From: Thiotrichales bacterium
GTDB lineage: Bacteria > Pseudomonadota > Gammaproteobacteria > Thiomicrospirales > Thiomicrospiraceae
Assembly (NCBI GenBank): GCA_022759035.1
Contig: JAEMQD010000012.1
Span: 1-53,765, forward strand
DNA length: 53,765 nt
Direction of reading: 5' to 3'
Position 1 is the stretch's first letter; the number at the start of each line of letters is the position of its first letter. The notes beneath the pieces are model-generated. The model was not told the DNA's origin. It did not search any database and saw nothing but the letters and a program-made list of their open reading frames with translations. Positions 27,832-37,537 of the stretch are shown here, piece by piece. Position numbers and translations under genes: made by a program.

Positions 27832-30800
27832 ATGTTTTTTGAGAAGACTATGACTGACTTATCTCTGATACAGCCCCGTTTTGTCCATTTGGCCGTCCAT
27901 TCTGAGTTTTCATTGGTTGATTCGACGCTGACGATTAAGCAACTAGTGCAATTGGCAGCAAAAGATGGTCAAGTCGCCATGGCTTTGACTGATGCCCATA
28001 ATATGTTTGGCTTGGTGCAGTTTTATAAGGCGGCACTAGGCGCAGGAATTAAGCCAATTGCTGGTGCAAATATGTTGGTTTCGCTGCCAGATGGTAGCAC
28101 AACAGCAGTTACCTTTTTGTGTCAGCATTACGATGGCTATCAAAATCTATCTTATCTTATGAGTCGTGCTTATACGGAAGGGCAAGGAAGTGGTACGCCT
28201 GTCATTGCTTGGGCATGGTTAGCAGAACATAGTGATGGACTTTTTGTCATACTTGGTATGAATTCTACTCTGGCTGCTTTGGCGATGAATCAATCTGTAG
28301 CGGAAGCGCAAGCACAGTTGCAGTTATGGATGCGTTTGATGCCAACATCGGTATTGCTGTCAGTCAGTCGAACTGGGCGAGCACAAGAAAACGCTTGGAT
28401 TGATTCGGCTATCTTTTTATCGGTCTCCTCTGGTGTGCCGATTGTTGCTGTGAATGATGTGTGTTTTGCTACGAGTGAAGACTTTGAAGCACATGAAGTT
28501 CGCGTGTGCATTCGAGAGGGTTACGTATTAGATGACAGTAGTAGACCTAAGCGACACTCAGAACAGCAATATCTTCGTTCTCAGGATGAAATGTGTGCGT
28601 TGTTTGCTGATATGCCCCAAGTACTAGCCAATACGGTTGCAGTGGCACAAGCATGCAATTTATCGTTGACGCTAGGAAAAAACTATCTACCAGATTTCCC
28701 TGTGCCGGATGGGATGACCATTGACAGTTATTTTGCTTATACCTCTCGTGAAGGCTTAAATGCGCGCTTATCTGTCATTCTCGATACACAATCGCCAGAG
28801 TTTGAAATGCAAGCAGCGCCTTACCGAGAGCGTTTAGAGGTTGAGCTGTCGACAATTATTCAAATGGGTTTTCCTGGCTATTTTTTGATCGTAGCAGACT
28901 TCATTCAATGGGCTAAAGACAATGGCATTCCTGTTGGACCTGGGCGTGGTTCTGGAGCAGGTTCGCTAGTCGCTTACGCTTTAAAGATTACGGACTTGGA
29001 TCCACTGCCTTATGATTTACTTTTCGAACGGTTTTTGAACCCAGAACGGGTATCAATGCCAGACTTTGACGTTGACTTCTGTATGGATAGACGTGATGAG
29101 GTGATCGATTATGTTGCCCGTAAGTATGGCCGAGATCATGTATCACAAATCATTACCTACGGTACGATGGCGGCAAAAGGGGTAATTCGTGATGTGGGTC
29201 GCGTACTGGGCTTTGCTTATGGCTTTGTTGATCGTATTTCGAAGCTTATTCCAAATGAATTGGGGATTACGTTAAAAGACGCGATTGAAAAAGAGCCAGA
29301 GCTTAAAGACAAGTATGAAAATGATGAAGAGGTTAGTTATTTATTATCGCTGGCGCTGAAGCTTGAGGGTTTAGCAAGAAACGTTGGACGACATGCGGGT
29401 GGTGTTGTCATCGGTCCACGTCCATTGTGGACGTTTGCGCCTATGTATTGTGAAGCGGACGGTAGTAACCTAGTCACGCAGTTTGATAAGAGTGATGTTG
29501 AAGCTGTTGGTCTTGTGAAGTTTGACTTTTTAGGATTACGAACGCTAACGATTATTGACTGGGCAGTAAAAGGCATTAATACACAACAATTACCTGCGGT
29601 GATGCGAGAAACGGGTAGTGCGCGTGCAGATGGCCCTATTGTCGATATTAGTCGTATCCCATTAGATGATGCAAAAACCTATCAGATGATTAAAACGGGA
29701 AATACCTCTGGCGTTTTCCAGTTGGAATCGACAGGTATGCAAGACTTAATTCGTCGTTTGCAGCCCGACTGTTTTGAAGATATTGTCGCTTTGGTGGCGT
29801 TGTTCCGTCCCGGCCCGTTGGGTTCAGGTATGGTAGACGATTTTATTAATCGTAAACATGGTAGGCAAAAAGTAGAATATTTGCATCCTATGTTAGAGCC
29901 GATTCTCAATCCAACCTATGGCACGATTTTATATCAAGAACAAGTTATGCAAACCGCACAGGTTATGGCTAATTATAGTTTGGGTGGTGCAGATTTATTA
30001 CGCCGTGCGATGGGTAAAAAAGATGCGGCAGAAATGGCACGTCAGCGAGAAACATTTCGACAAGGCGCAGATGCGAATGGTGTGGATCCAGAAATTGCAG
30101 GCCGTGTTTTTGATATTATGGAAGAGTTTGCGAACTATGGCTTTAACAAGTCGCACTCCGCTGCGTATGCGCTCGTTTCTTATCAAACGGCTTGGTTAAA
30201 AACACATTATCCTGCTTATTTAATGGCGGCTGTATTAACAGCAGATATGGACAATACTGACAAAGTTGTGCATATGTTGAAAGAGTGTCGAGCGATGAAA
30301 CTACAAGTTTTACCGCCTAGTATTAATTCAAGCGCTGTTGGCTTTTCGGTATTGTCGGCCGATACGTTACGCTACGGTTTAGGTGCAATTAAAGGTGCTG
30401 GCGAAGACGCGTTAGCATCTGTCATGCAAGTGCGTAGTAATGATGGTCCGTTTGTTGATTTGTTCGATTTTTGTGTGCGCGTTAATAAGTTATTGAATCG
30501 TCGTATGATTGAGGCATTAATTGATGCAGGCGCCATGGATGATTTGGGCGCACATAGAGCACAATTACATGCTAATTTAACAAAAGCGCTAGAACATGCG
30601 CAACAAGAAGCTGCACGGATAGCAAGCGGACAAAATGACCTGTTTGGCGATGCCGTCGCTATGGATAACGTAGAGGCTACTTGTACTTACGATGCGAGCG
30701 ATCCTTGGCCGCTAGATGAGCTGTTGCGTAAAGAAAAAGCGGTGCTCGGCTTTTTTGTTAGTGGCCATCCTTTTGATAGTGTGCGTGAGCGAGCGCGGAG

Positions 30801-31374
30801 TTTTGCGCATACGCTAGCAACACTTCCAAAGCCTAAAGCAGCAGAACTGGGTAAACGAGGTGGACAGCGGGTTCTTCTTGCTGGTCGAATCGATAGTATC
30901 AGAGTAAAGATTGGCAAGCGCGGCGATAAAATGGTGTTCGTTGGCATCGAAGATAATGACCAGATTATGGAAGTTTCTGCCTTTGGTGAAGTGGGTAATG
31001 AGGTACTTAACCAGCTTGCTGTCGATGATTTAGTAGTTGTTGAAGGTGATTTGTCTTTAGATGGGTATTCTGGCCAACCGAGATTGCGCGCGAGTAAAGT
31101 ATTGCCTTTTGAACAAGCGTATATTGCCCAAGCAAAAGCATTGGTTTTAACGCTGTGTGCAGAAGATGATTGGGCTGTTGAGCCGTTAATTCAGTTGTTG
31201 TCACAACATAGGGATGATGAGCAAGGAAAGTCTTTGCGCTGGTTTTGGCAGCAATCAGGCTGGCAAGTTCCGCTGCTTCAGCAAGGAGATAGTTCATTGA
31301 TTGCTATTTCGGTGACACCAGCATTAATGGATGCTTTTGCGCAAATAGGGGTGAAGGCCCAGCTGGTATATTAA
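27832..31374 (+). CDS. dnaE: DNA polymerase III alpha subunit
   Basis: Replicative polymerase catalytic subunit, 1180 residues from the first ATG. A second ATG at 27850 (MTDLSLIQPRFVHL) matches the usual N-terminus better; a transcript starting near 27830 would be almost leaderless for the first ATG, so the second is the likelier start. Domains: PHP (FVHLAVHSEFSLVDS at the start), the polymerase core with PDFDVDF (D405 and D407 counted from the second ATG), GPGRGSGAGSLVAYAL, the fingers region, a helix-hairpin-helix, and an OB fold (RVLLAGRIDSIRVK) near the C-terminus. accA, which often follows dnaE, is absent. Confidence 0.97.
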   Translation: MFFEKTMTDLSLIQPRFVHLAVHSEFSLVDSTLTIKQLVQLAAKDGQVAMALTDAHNMFGLVQFYKAALGAGIKPIAGANMLVSLPDGSTTAVTFLCQHYDGYQNLSYLMSRAYTEGQGSGTPVIAWAWLAEHSDGLFVILGMNSTLAALAMNQSVAEAQAQLQLWMRLMPTSVLLSVSRTGRAQENAWIDSAIFLSVSSGVPIVAVNDVCFATSEDFEAHEVRVCIREGYVLDDSSRPKRHSEQQYLRSQDEMCALFADMPQVLANTVAVAQACNLSLTLGKNYLPDFPVPDGMTIDSYFAYTSREGLNARLSVILDTQSPEFEMQAAPYRERLEVELSTIIQMGFPGYFLIVADFIQWAKDNGIPVGPGRGSGAGSLVAYALKITDLDPLPYDLLFERFLNPERVSMPDFDVDFCMDRRDEVIDYVARKYGRDHVSQIITYGTMAAKGVIRDVGRVLGFAYGFVDRISKLIPNELGITLKDAIEKEPELKDKYENDEEVSYLLSLALKLEGLARNVGRHAGGVVIGPRPLWTFAPMYCEADGSNLVTQFDKSDVEAVGLVKFDFLGLRTLTIIDWAVKGINTQQLPAVMRETGSARADGPIVDISRIPLDDAKTYQMIKTGNTSGVFQLESTGMQDLIRRLQPDCFEDIVALVALFRPGPLGSGMVDDFINRKHGRQKVEYLHPMLEPILNPTYGTILYQEQVMQTAQVMANYSLGGADLLRRAMGKKDAAEMARQRETFRQGADANGVDPEIAGRVFDIMEEFANYGFNKSHSAAYALVSYQTAWLKTHYPAYLMAAVLTADMDNTDKVVHMLKECRAMKLQVLPPSINSSAVGFSVLSADTLRYGLGAIKGAGEDALASVMQVRSNDGPFVDLFDFCVRVNKLLNRRMIEALIDAGAMDDLGAHRAQLHANLTKALEHAQQEAARIASGQNDLFGDAVAMDNVEATCTYDASDPWPLDELLRKEKAVLGFFVSGHPFDSVRERARSFAHTLATLPKPKAAELGKRGGQRVLLAGRIDSIRVKIGKRGDKMVFVGIEDNDQIMEVSAFGEVGNEVLNQLAVDDLVVVEGDLSLDGYSGQPRLRASKVLPFEQAYIAQAKALVLTLCAEDDWAVEPLIQLLSQHRDDEQGKSLRWFWQQSGWQVPLLQQGDSSLIAISVTPALMDAFAQIGVKAQLVY

Positions 31375-31399
31375 TGCTAAATTTTGGAGTAGTGTTTAG

Positions 31400-31903
31400 A
31401 TGAACCGCAAACTGACCATTATGTTAATCATTGTGCTTGTACTGATAGTCGGTGCTGTTTTAGGTTATGAAGCCTATATGGATAAACTAGCGCCCGAAGA
31501 TGCTGTAGCGCAGCATGCTAACCAGTTGAATCAACAAATTCTAAAAGCACGTCAAGATATTGATGCAATTAATGCGGCTTTACAGCAATATCGCCATGAT
31601 CACTTTAAGCTTCCCAGTAATCAACAGGGGTTGGCTGTGTTGGTGAAGCGTGCCGAGAATGTTAGTCCTACTGATCCAAACTATTCTGTTGGTTATTTAA
31701 CAGCGCTTCCTAAAGATGCATGGGGCAAAGATTACATCTATAAATATCCAGGAGACTACAGTGAATATGATTTATATTCCTATGGCGAAGATGGTGTTGA
31801 AGATGATGATGACATAGGAAATTGGCTGCAAAATAAAGGGTCACACGTTAAAAATTGGTCTAAATATTCGATATTGGGTGCAGCAAAAGAAAGGACACAA
31901 TAG
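31400..31903 (+). CDS. GspG-like pseudopilin-domain protein without a prepilin processing site
   Basis: 167 residues. Residues 6-26 form one hydrophobic helix. Residues 50-145 match the periplasmic domain of the type II secretion major pseudopilin GspG: ARQDIDAINAALQQYRHDHFKLPSNQQGL, then LPKDAWGKDYIYKYPG and YSYGEDGVEDDDDIGNW, the last being the calcium-loop region. The N-terminus (MNRKLTIMLIIVLVL) lacks the G-F-T-L-x-E cleavage and methylation motif. No other secretion gene is near. Probably an inner-membrane anchored, periplasmic GspG-domain protein of unknown role, and not a pilus subunit. It starts 25 bp after dnaE and may be co-transcribed. Confidence 0.7.
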   Translation: MNRKLTIMLIIVLVLIVGAVLGYEAYMDKLAPEDAVAQHANQLNQQILKARQDIDAINAALQQYRHDHFKLPSNQQGLAVLVKRAENVSPTDPNYSVGYLTALPKDAWGKDYIYKYPGDYSEYDLYSYGEDGVEDDDDIGNWLQNKGSHVKNWSKYSILGAAKERTQ

Positions 31904-31990
31904 TAAAGCTATCATCATTTTCTGATTGATGTCGCCTTGCGCTTAACCAGATAGCGATCTTGGATTATCTACACGAGATGCTACTTAACC

Positions 31991-31999
31991 TGTTATAAT
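31991..31999 (+). promoter_or_regulatory. Extended -10 promoter of ybiT
   Basis: TGTTATAAT fits the TGnTATAAT extended -10 consensus exactly; the -35 is weak, as is common for this class. Predicted start near 32006, about 33 nt before the GTG. Confidence 0.6.
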
Positions 32000-32038
32000 A
32001 ACCAGCTTTCTTTTTGCTTATTTTTCTGGATAAATCCC

Positions 32039-33634
32039 GTGCTCGCTACTGCTAACATTACCATGCAATTTGGTCCTAAACCGCTATTTCAAGATATCTC
32101 TGTTAAGTTTGGTAACGGCAATCGTTATGGCTTAATTGGTGCGAATGGCTGCGGTAAGTCTACTTTTATGAAAATTTTAGGGGGAGATTTAGAGCCAACT
32201 TCAGGCAATGTAATGCTTGATGATAACGAAAAGTTAGGTAAGTTGCGCCAAGATCAATTCGCTTTCGAAAACCACAATGTAATCGATACCGTTATTATGG
32301 GTGATGCACGCTTGTGGGAAGTGAAGCAAGAGCGTGATCGTATTTATGCGCTAGCTGAAATGAGCGAAGAAGATGGTATGAAGGTCGCTGACTTAGAAGT
32401 AGAGTTCGCTGAGTTGGATGGTTATACAGCCGAATCTCGTGCGGGAGAGTTATTGCTCGGTGTTGGCATTGAAGAATCGTTGCATTATGGGTTAATGAGT
32501 GCCGTTGCTCCAGGTTGGAAGCTAAGGGTGCTATTGGCACAAGCCCTATTCGCCAATCCCGATATTCTATTGTTGGATGAACCAACGAATAACTTAGACA
32601 TTCATACGATTGAATGGTTAGAAAATGTTCTGAATGCGCGTAATAGTACGATGGTGATTATTTCCCACGATCGCCATTTCCTAAATAGTGTTTGTACGCA
32701 TATGGCCGATTTAGATTATGGTGCGCTTAATATTTTCCCAGGTAATTATGACGAATATATGATTGCTGCCGAGCAAGTGCAAGCGAAAATGCGCGCAGAA
32801 AATGACAAGAAAAAAGCGCAAATTGCCGAATTACAAAGTTTCGTTTCGCGCTTTTCTGCCAATGCTTCAAAAGCAAGGCAAGCAACCTCTCGTGCAAAAC
32901 AGTTAGAAAAAATTGAGTTGGCTGAAATTAAACCTTCTAGCCGTCAAAACCCATTTATTCGTTTTGATCAAGAAAAGAAATTGTACCGTCTCGCGTTAGA
33001 AGTCGAAGATTTGGCTAAGGGCTTTGATGGTAATACGTTATTTTCAGGGCTAAACTTAATGTGTGAAGTTGGCGAGCGTATTGCGGTTATTGGTCAGAAC
33101 GGTGCAGGTAAAACGACTTTGCTAAGAACATTGATTGGCGAAGTTGCTGCAGACAAGGGTAAGGTTAAGTGGTCTGAGAATGTGCAGATTGGTTATTTTT
33201 CCCAAGACCACGTGGCAGAGTTTGAGGCAGACATGAATTTGTTTGATTGGATGAGCCAATGGAAAAAACCGAGTGATGATGAGCAAGCAATTCGTGCTAT
33301 TTTAGGGCGTTTATTGTTTAATGCTGATGACATTAAAAAGTCGGTTAAGGTACTTTCTGGCGGCGAAAAAGGCCGCATGCTTTACGGTAAGCTGATGCTA
33401 GAAAAACCGAATGTGCTGATTATGGACGAACCAACAAACCATATGGATATGGAATCCATTGAATCGTTGAACTTGGCACTAGAAAACTATCCTGGTACGT
33501 TAATTTTTGTTAGCCATGATCGTGAGTTCGTTTCTTCGTTGGCAACACAAATTATCGAAATTATGCCAAATAAACTCGTGCACTTTATTGGCAGTTATGA
33601 AGATTATTTGAAAGAGTATCAAGCAACGCATTAA
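32039..33634 (+). CDS. ybiT: ABC-F family ATPase YbiT
   Basis: Cytosolic twin-ATPase of the translation-associated ABC-F group, acting on the ribosome. 531 residues (E. coli YbiT about 530). The GTG start gives [17 protein letters not shown], matching YbiT. First ATPase: Walker [10 protein letters not shown] (about residues 34-42) and Walker [12 protein letters not shown]. Linker: [31 protein letters not shown], the P-site tRNA-interaction motif region. Second ATPase: [17 protein letters not shown] and [11 protein letters not shown]. Both ATPase sites are complete. No transmembrane domain, so not a transporter. Confidence 0.95.
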   Translation: MLATANITMQFGPKPLFQDISVKFGNGNRYGLIGANGCGKSTFMKILGGDLEPTSGNVMLDDNEKLGKLRQDQFAFENHNVIDTVIMGDARLWEVKQERDRIYALAEMSEEDGMKVADLEVEFAELDGYTAESRAGELLLGVGIEESLHYGLMSAVAPGWKLRVLLAQALFANPDILLLDEPTNNLDIHTIEWLENVLNARNSTMVIISHDRHFLNSVCTHMADLDYGALNIFPGNYDEYMIAAEQVQAKMRAENDKKKAQIAELQSFVSRFSANASKARQATSRAKQLEKIELAEIKPSSRQNPFIRFDQEKKLYRLALEVEDLAKGFDGNTLFSGLNLMCEVGERIAVIGQNGAGKTTLLRTLIGEVAADKGKVKWSENVQIGYFSQDHVAEFEADMNLFDWMSQWKKPSDDEQAIRAILGRLLFNADDIKKSVKVLSGGEKGRMLYGKLMLEKPNVLIMDEPTNHMDMESIESLNLALENYPGTLIFVSHDREFVSSLATQIIEIMPNKLVHFIGSYEDYLKEYQATH

Positions 33635-33666
33635 TGTCAGCAAGGCATATGAAATCGTTGTCGATT

Positions 33667-33689
33667 AAAGCGCCTTTTGGCGCTTTTTT
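33667..33689 (+). terminator. Rho-independent terminator after ybiT
   Basis: AAAGCGCC/GGCGCTTT stem with a TTTT loop, followed by a T run. The A/T-flanked stem may also serve the convergent minus-strand gene at 33712. Confidence 0.88.
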
Positions 33690-33711
33690 GTTGTTACTAT
33701 CAAGCTGCGCT

Positions 33712-34245
33712 TTAGTGATGTGCTTTGCGTCTTCTTAATTGCGTTTGACGATAGAGTCGTAACAATAATCCACGTTTGTGGCGCATCAGTTTGAGTAGTC
33801 TTTTTGTTTTGGCAAATAAAAGATGAATTTCTTGATAGATACTCGTTGCTTGAATGTAATGAATAAATTGGAGGGTGCGGGTGTAAGCGTAAGCAAACCA
33901 AGAGAAGCTGAAAAGTTTTGTTTTTTGTGTTTCAAGTAAGATAAAAGCATAAAGCGCGAGTAGGGTTTTTATGCTATAGGCAAGTATGCCTAAAAAAAAT
34001 AAACCACTGGCCAAAAGTGCAAATGAAATCAGTCCTAATAACTCGCCAATGACAAAAAAGCTCATGAACAGGATGAGAATGGTGTAACGATTTTGTCGTG
34101 AAATGAAGACATTAATATATTGAACAACATGGGTTAGCTTGATTCGTGCGAAGATAGGCTGAATGAAATGACGGTAGATTAATTCTTCAAATAAAATGAA
34201 GAGTACCACGAGTGGGTAAAGCAAGATGCGTTTCATCTGCTTCAT
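33712..34245 (-). CDS. Uncharacterised inner-membrane protein with basic C-terminus
   Basis: 177 residues. One hydrophobic helix near residues 5-24 precedes FEELIYRHFIQP; two or three more lie in about residues 55-105; the last 45 residues are rich in Arg and Lys (KTKRLLKLMRHKRG, QLRRRKAHH) and should face the cytosol. The layout (helix, E-E-x-x-Y/W, long amphipathic stretch, hydrophobic block, basic tail) resembles a family of unannotated proteobacterial membrane proteins. Function unknown. It lies 57 bp after the MFS gene on the same strand and may end that operon. Confidence 0.7.
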   Translation of the reverse strand: MKQMKRILLYPLVVLFILFEELIYRHFIQPIFARIKLTHVVQYINVFISRQNRYTILILFMSFFVIGELLGLISFALLASGLFFLGILAYSIKTLLALYAFILLETQKTKLFSFSWFAYAYTRTLQFIHYIQATSIYQEIHLLFAKTKRLLKLMRHKRGLLLRLYRQTQLRRRKAHH

Positions 34246-34302
34246 CTTTACTTCCGTTTATCGTTTTGATAGTGGTAATGTGTTGTTTTTGTCATACTGG
34301 TA

Positions 34303-35454
34303 TTACAGTCGTTTGCTTTGCCAAATTAAGATGAGTAGTGTTACTAGTGTGCCAGTCATTGCCAATAAGATGGCGCTATTAGCATCAAAAGCTTTCCATA
34401 TCCAACCAGTTAGTACCGCACCCAGTGCCGTTGCAATGGCTGTTCCTGCGTAAAATACGCCATAGGCATAGCCCTTGTATACTGTACTTTTAGCAATTTT
34501 TACACGAATGCTATTCAGTAGTGCAATACTAAACACACCTTGAAAGATTACTGCGGCTAAGATGGCGCTGATGCTTGGGACGAGCATAAGCAATAAGCTA
34601 ATCACCCCCATCACTAAGCCTATTATAAAAATGCGATTAAAATCCAAGTTATCGAGTTGCTTGCCGATCGGCAAAGCAACGAATGTTTGAATCAATCCAC
34701 CCAATAAGACGAGCAAGGGTAACCACTCGATGTGGAAGCCAACGTCATGTGCCCGAATTAAAACAAAAGATTCGTTAATCATGAAAAAAGAAGCAATAAA
34801 ATACAGCCCTAGCATGAGCTTAATATCGGTGGAAAGTGGTTGATATTCGTTTGTGTTTTTAGGTGCTGAACTGTGTTGCTTTGCTTTATCTTCAACAACA
34901 AAAACCAAAATGAATAAGGCAACTAAGCCAGGAAAAAGTGACCAGTAAAATATCTGCTGAATCCATTCAGCCGACGAACCTAACCAAGTCAGTAATAAAA
35001 AAGCAATTAAGCCTCCTAGCGCCTCACCAGCAATATCAAGTGTTTTATGGACTGAAAAAGCACGACCTTCTTTAGACTGATTGGCAGAAGCAGCAATGAG
35101 GACATCTTTTGGTGCTGCACGAAGTGCTTTGCCTAAACGCTCTAAAGAGCTGACCGCAGCAACCCCAACCCATGTTTGCGCGATGGCAAATAGTGGGTTG
35201 GCAAAAGTAGAAATACCATAGCCGACAACTAACAAGGGCTTTGTTACTTGAAAACGATCACTTAACCAGCCTCCAAGCCAACGAAGCGCATAAGACACAA
35301 AAGTGGTGACGGCTAGTACATAACCGAGTTGATCAATCCCTTGATTGAGGACATAAACGACATAAATGGGAATGAGCGGTTTAAGCATCGCCATCGCCAT
35401 GTCAGTAAAAAAACTCACCCAACCCAAAGCCCAAATGTTTTTAGGTGTTTTCAC
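34303..35454 (-). CDS. Major facilitator superfamily transporter
   Basis: 383 residues, about 11-12 membrane helices. The loop-2/3 motif appears as GGWLSDRFQ and a second signature as ERLGKALRAAPKDVLIAAS, typical of an MFS branch of small-molecule exporters and permeases whose substrates are mostly unknown. The start overlaps dgkA by 4 bp (ATGA), so they are co-translated. The neighbours suggest lipid or envelope business, but no substrate can be assigned. Confidence 0.85.
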   Translation of the reverse strand: MKTPKNIWALGWVSFFTDMAMAMLKPLIPIYVVYVLNQGIDQLGYVLAVTTFVSYALRWLGGWLSDRFQVTKPLLVVGYGISTFANPLFAIAQTWVGVAAVSSLERLGKALRAAPKDVLIAASANQSKEGRAFSVHKTLDIAGEALGGLIAFLLLTWLGSSAEWIQQIFYWSLFPGLVALFILVFVVEDKAKQHSSAPKNTNEYQPLSTDIKLMLGLYFIASFFMINESFVLIRAHDVGFHIEWLPLLVLLGGLIQTFVALPIGKQLDNLDFNRIFIIGLVMGVISLLLMLVPSISAILAAVIFQGVFSIALLNSIRVKIAKSTVYKGYAYGVFYAGTAIATALGAVLTGWIWKAFDANSAILLAMTGTLVTLLILIWQSKRL

Positions 35455-35810
35455 GAGATGTTTCCTGTTGAAAAAATAGCGAGTAATCCAATTGTCACAG
35501 CACTAATACTAAGTATTAATACCATAGCAGCAAGCATGTCTTTAACATGACCAATTTGCTCGTGACGTTCTGGGTGAAGGTGGTCAATTAAAGATTCTAT
35601 TGCTGAGTTGGCGAGTTCTGCGGCCAGAATGAGACCAATACAAAGAACAATTAATGCCCACCAAATACTGGCAACACCTAACCAGGCAAATAGTCCTAGC
35701 GTGAGTATTGCGATAATAATATGTCGTTGCATATTGTGTTCGTTTTTAATGGCGTAGATAAAGCCCTGCCATGCAAAGATGAGTTTATGCAATAACGATT
35801 GGTTTTTCAT
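35451..35810 (-). CDS. dgkA: Diacylglycerol kinase family protein
   Basis: Small trimeric membrane kinase that recycles diacylglycerol (or undecaprenol) into the phosphorylated form. 119 residues, three hydrophobic helices. Signature AELANSAIESLIDHLHPE, with the catalytic Glu and Asn, and KDMLAAMVL match the family; the short N-terminal region with NEHNMQRHI binds nucleotide and metal. It sits 7 bp after a PAP2 phosphatase remnant, so the original operon paired a lipid phosphatase with a lipid kinase. Confidence 0.88.
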   Translation of the reverse strand: MKNQSLLHKLIFAWQGFIYAIKNEHNMQRHIIIAILTLGLFAWLGVASIWWALIVLCIGLILAAELANSAIESLIDHLHPERHEQIGHVKDMLAAMVLILSISAVTIGLLAIFSTGNIS

Positions 35811-35816
35811 GTTGGA

Positions 35817-36011
35817 TCATTTTAAATGAATATATTTATGTGTATTTAGCCATTCATAGAGGCTAATGGCAATCAAAAACCACAAAGTGCCCAACAATAA
35901 GCCAGCGACTACATCGCTTACGTAGTGTACACCAATAATAATTCGGCTCATAGCAAGCAGTGAAATAAAACTGCTCCCTAAAAACAACGCCCATACTTGT
36001 CCTGCCCACGA
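35817..36011 (-). pseudogene. 5'-truncated PAP2-family phosphatase
   Basis: A 64-codon open frame without an ATG at its head encodes only the end of a PAP2 lipid phosphatase: a helix, then phosphatase motif 3 (SRIIIGVHYVSDVVAG, with Arg, His and Asp) and a last membrane helix. Motifs 1 and 2 (K-x6-RP and PSGH), which the active site needs, are absent. In-frame stops lie directly upstream, before the end of the efflux operon. The reading frame is otherwise intact, so the loss looks like a clean deletion. It occupies most of 35811-36061. Confidence 0.75.
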
Positions 36012-36061
36012 TTAAGATTACAGGCAAAGAATTAGGAGAAAATTAGGGGATGATAAATTTG

Positions 36062-37537
36062 TTAATTGCTTGCGTTGTCTGCTGTTGTTAAGGCAATCCC
36101 ATTCCCCGTGTTCTTCCATAGTATAACCGTGGCAAGGCGTTGACGATTTTCAATATCGGCTAGTGTTTTTTTTGCGGTTAGCTCCGCAGTTTGTGCGGTG
36201 ATGACATTGAGTGCACTATTAATGCCTGCCTGATATTGGCGTTGTGCAATGAATAGTGCCTGAGATGCTGCCGCGACTGCTTCACGTTGAATGTTTGCTT
36301 CATTGGTAAGCTGTTTAACAGTATTTAAGTTGTCTTCTACTTCTTGAAAAGCGGTGAGTACCGTTTGTTTGTAGGTTGCGGCGGCTTGTTCCATGTTGGC
36401 AACGGCAATGGCTTTATTCGCTGCACGTAGTCCGCCATCAAATAAAGTCAAGGCGGCGCTTGGGCCTAGTGACCAAATAGTATTGGGAATATCAATTAAA
36501 TTGGCGAGCTCTTTATTGCGATAAGAGGCAGAGGCAACAAGGTTAATGGTAGGGAAATAGGCGCTTTGGGCCACCCCAATTTGTAAGTTGGCGGCGTAAA
36601 CGCGACGTTCGCTAGCAATAATGTCGGGGCGCTGTGCGAGTAGCGTTGATGGCACTAATGTGGGTGCATTGGGTATGCTTATTGCTGTTTCGCCTTGCGA
36701 TGCAATATTGACATTGGCGCTGTACTGTCCGACAAGCGTTGCAATGGCGTTTTGAAAACGTTGACGCTGTTCTTGTAAATCAACTTGTTGTGCTTGAATA
36801 CTATAAAGCTGCGTTTGTGCTTGGGTGGCATCTAATTTAGAGGCAATACCAGCTTTAATTCGTGCTTGTGTAAGTTGCAAAAAGCGCTGGTAAGCTCGTG
36901 CTGTTTGCTCGAGTAGGGCAATTTGTGTGTCAGCATTACGTAGTTGTAGATAAGTTTGTATCAATAAGGCTTGTGTGCTCAGTCTGGCGGCATAAAGGTC
37001 TGCTAGGCTGGCTTGTGCTTTTGCTTCATTGCTGGCGATGGTGTCGTGAATTCGGCCCCATAAATCCATTTCCCAACTGGCGCTTGCGCTCAGATTATAG
37101 CTGGTGCTGGTTGGTAGGCTACTGTTAGAAAAACTGGTTGTTGAGGCGATCGTGCCATTGGTTGCACTAAAGCTGCTGTTGAGTGTTGGGTAGCGTGCTG
37201 CAGCAGCACTATTAACCGTTGCTAGTGCTGCACGGTATTGTGCTTCGTTTGCTTTAAGGGTTTGATTGTTGACGATTACTTGTTCGCTGAGCTGATTCAG
37301 TAATGGATCATTAAATACTTGCCACCAATGTGCATCTGTTGGTGCGTTAATTTGGTTAAGCGGTTGCCAATTGGCATAGCCTGCAAAGGTTTTTGGGGGT
37401 TGTGTGTTTGGCGTCTGATACTCAGGCGCCATGCTACTACATGCGGTCACGATACTGGTGACACCAATTAAGATGCAGAGATGACTAAGCTGACGTAGTG
37501 CTTGGCTAAGGTTCAGGAAAGACAATGGGGCGATCAT
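36062..37537 (-). CDS. Outer membrane efflux lipoprotein (OprM/NodT family)
   Basis: TolC-like channel completing the tripartite pump. 491 residues with a lipobox (SIVTACSS, Cys near residue 33) after a basic and hydrophobic signal, so the trimer is lipid-anchored in the outer membrane. Two OEP repeats are visible, with WEMDLWGRIHD, LAQRPDIIASERRVYAANLQIGVAQSAYFP and SLGPSAALTLFDGG as family landmarks. The start overlaps the mdtC-like gene stop by 4 bp, placing it as the last cistron of the operon. Confidence 0.93.
   Translation of the reverse strand: MIAPLSFLNLSQALRQLSHLCILIGVTSIVTACSSMAPEYQTPNTQPPKTFAGYANWQPLNQINAPTDAHWWQVFNDPLLNQLSEQVIVNNQTLKANEAQYRAALATVNSAAAARYPTLNSSFSATNGTIASTTSFSNSSLPTSTSYNLSASASWEMDLWGRIHDTIASNEAKAQASLADLYAARLSTQALLIQTYLQLRNADTQIALLEQTARAYQRFLQLTQARIKAGIASKLDATQAQTQLYSIQAQQVDLQEQRQRFQNAIATLVGQYSANVNIASQGETAISIPNAPTLVPSTLLAQRPDIIASERRVYAANLQIGVAQSAYFPTINLVASASYRNKELANLIDIPNTIWSLGPSAALTLFDGGLRAANKAIAVANMEQAAATYKQTVLTAFQEVEDNLNTVKQLTNEANIQREAVAAASQALFIAQRQYQAGINSALNVITAQTAELTAKKTLADIENRQRLATVILWKNTGNGIALTTADNASN

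Noticed and set aside
29410-29426. ACGTCCA-TTG-TGGACGT hairpin inside dnaE
   Set aside because: 7 bp with a three-base loop, no T tract and ordinary codons; expected by chance over the length of the window.
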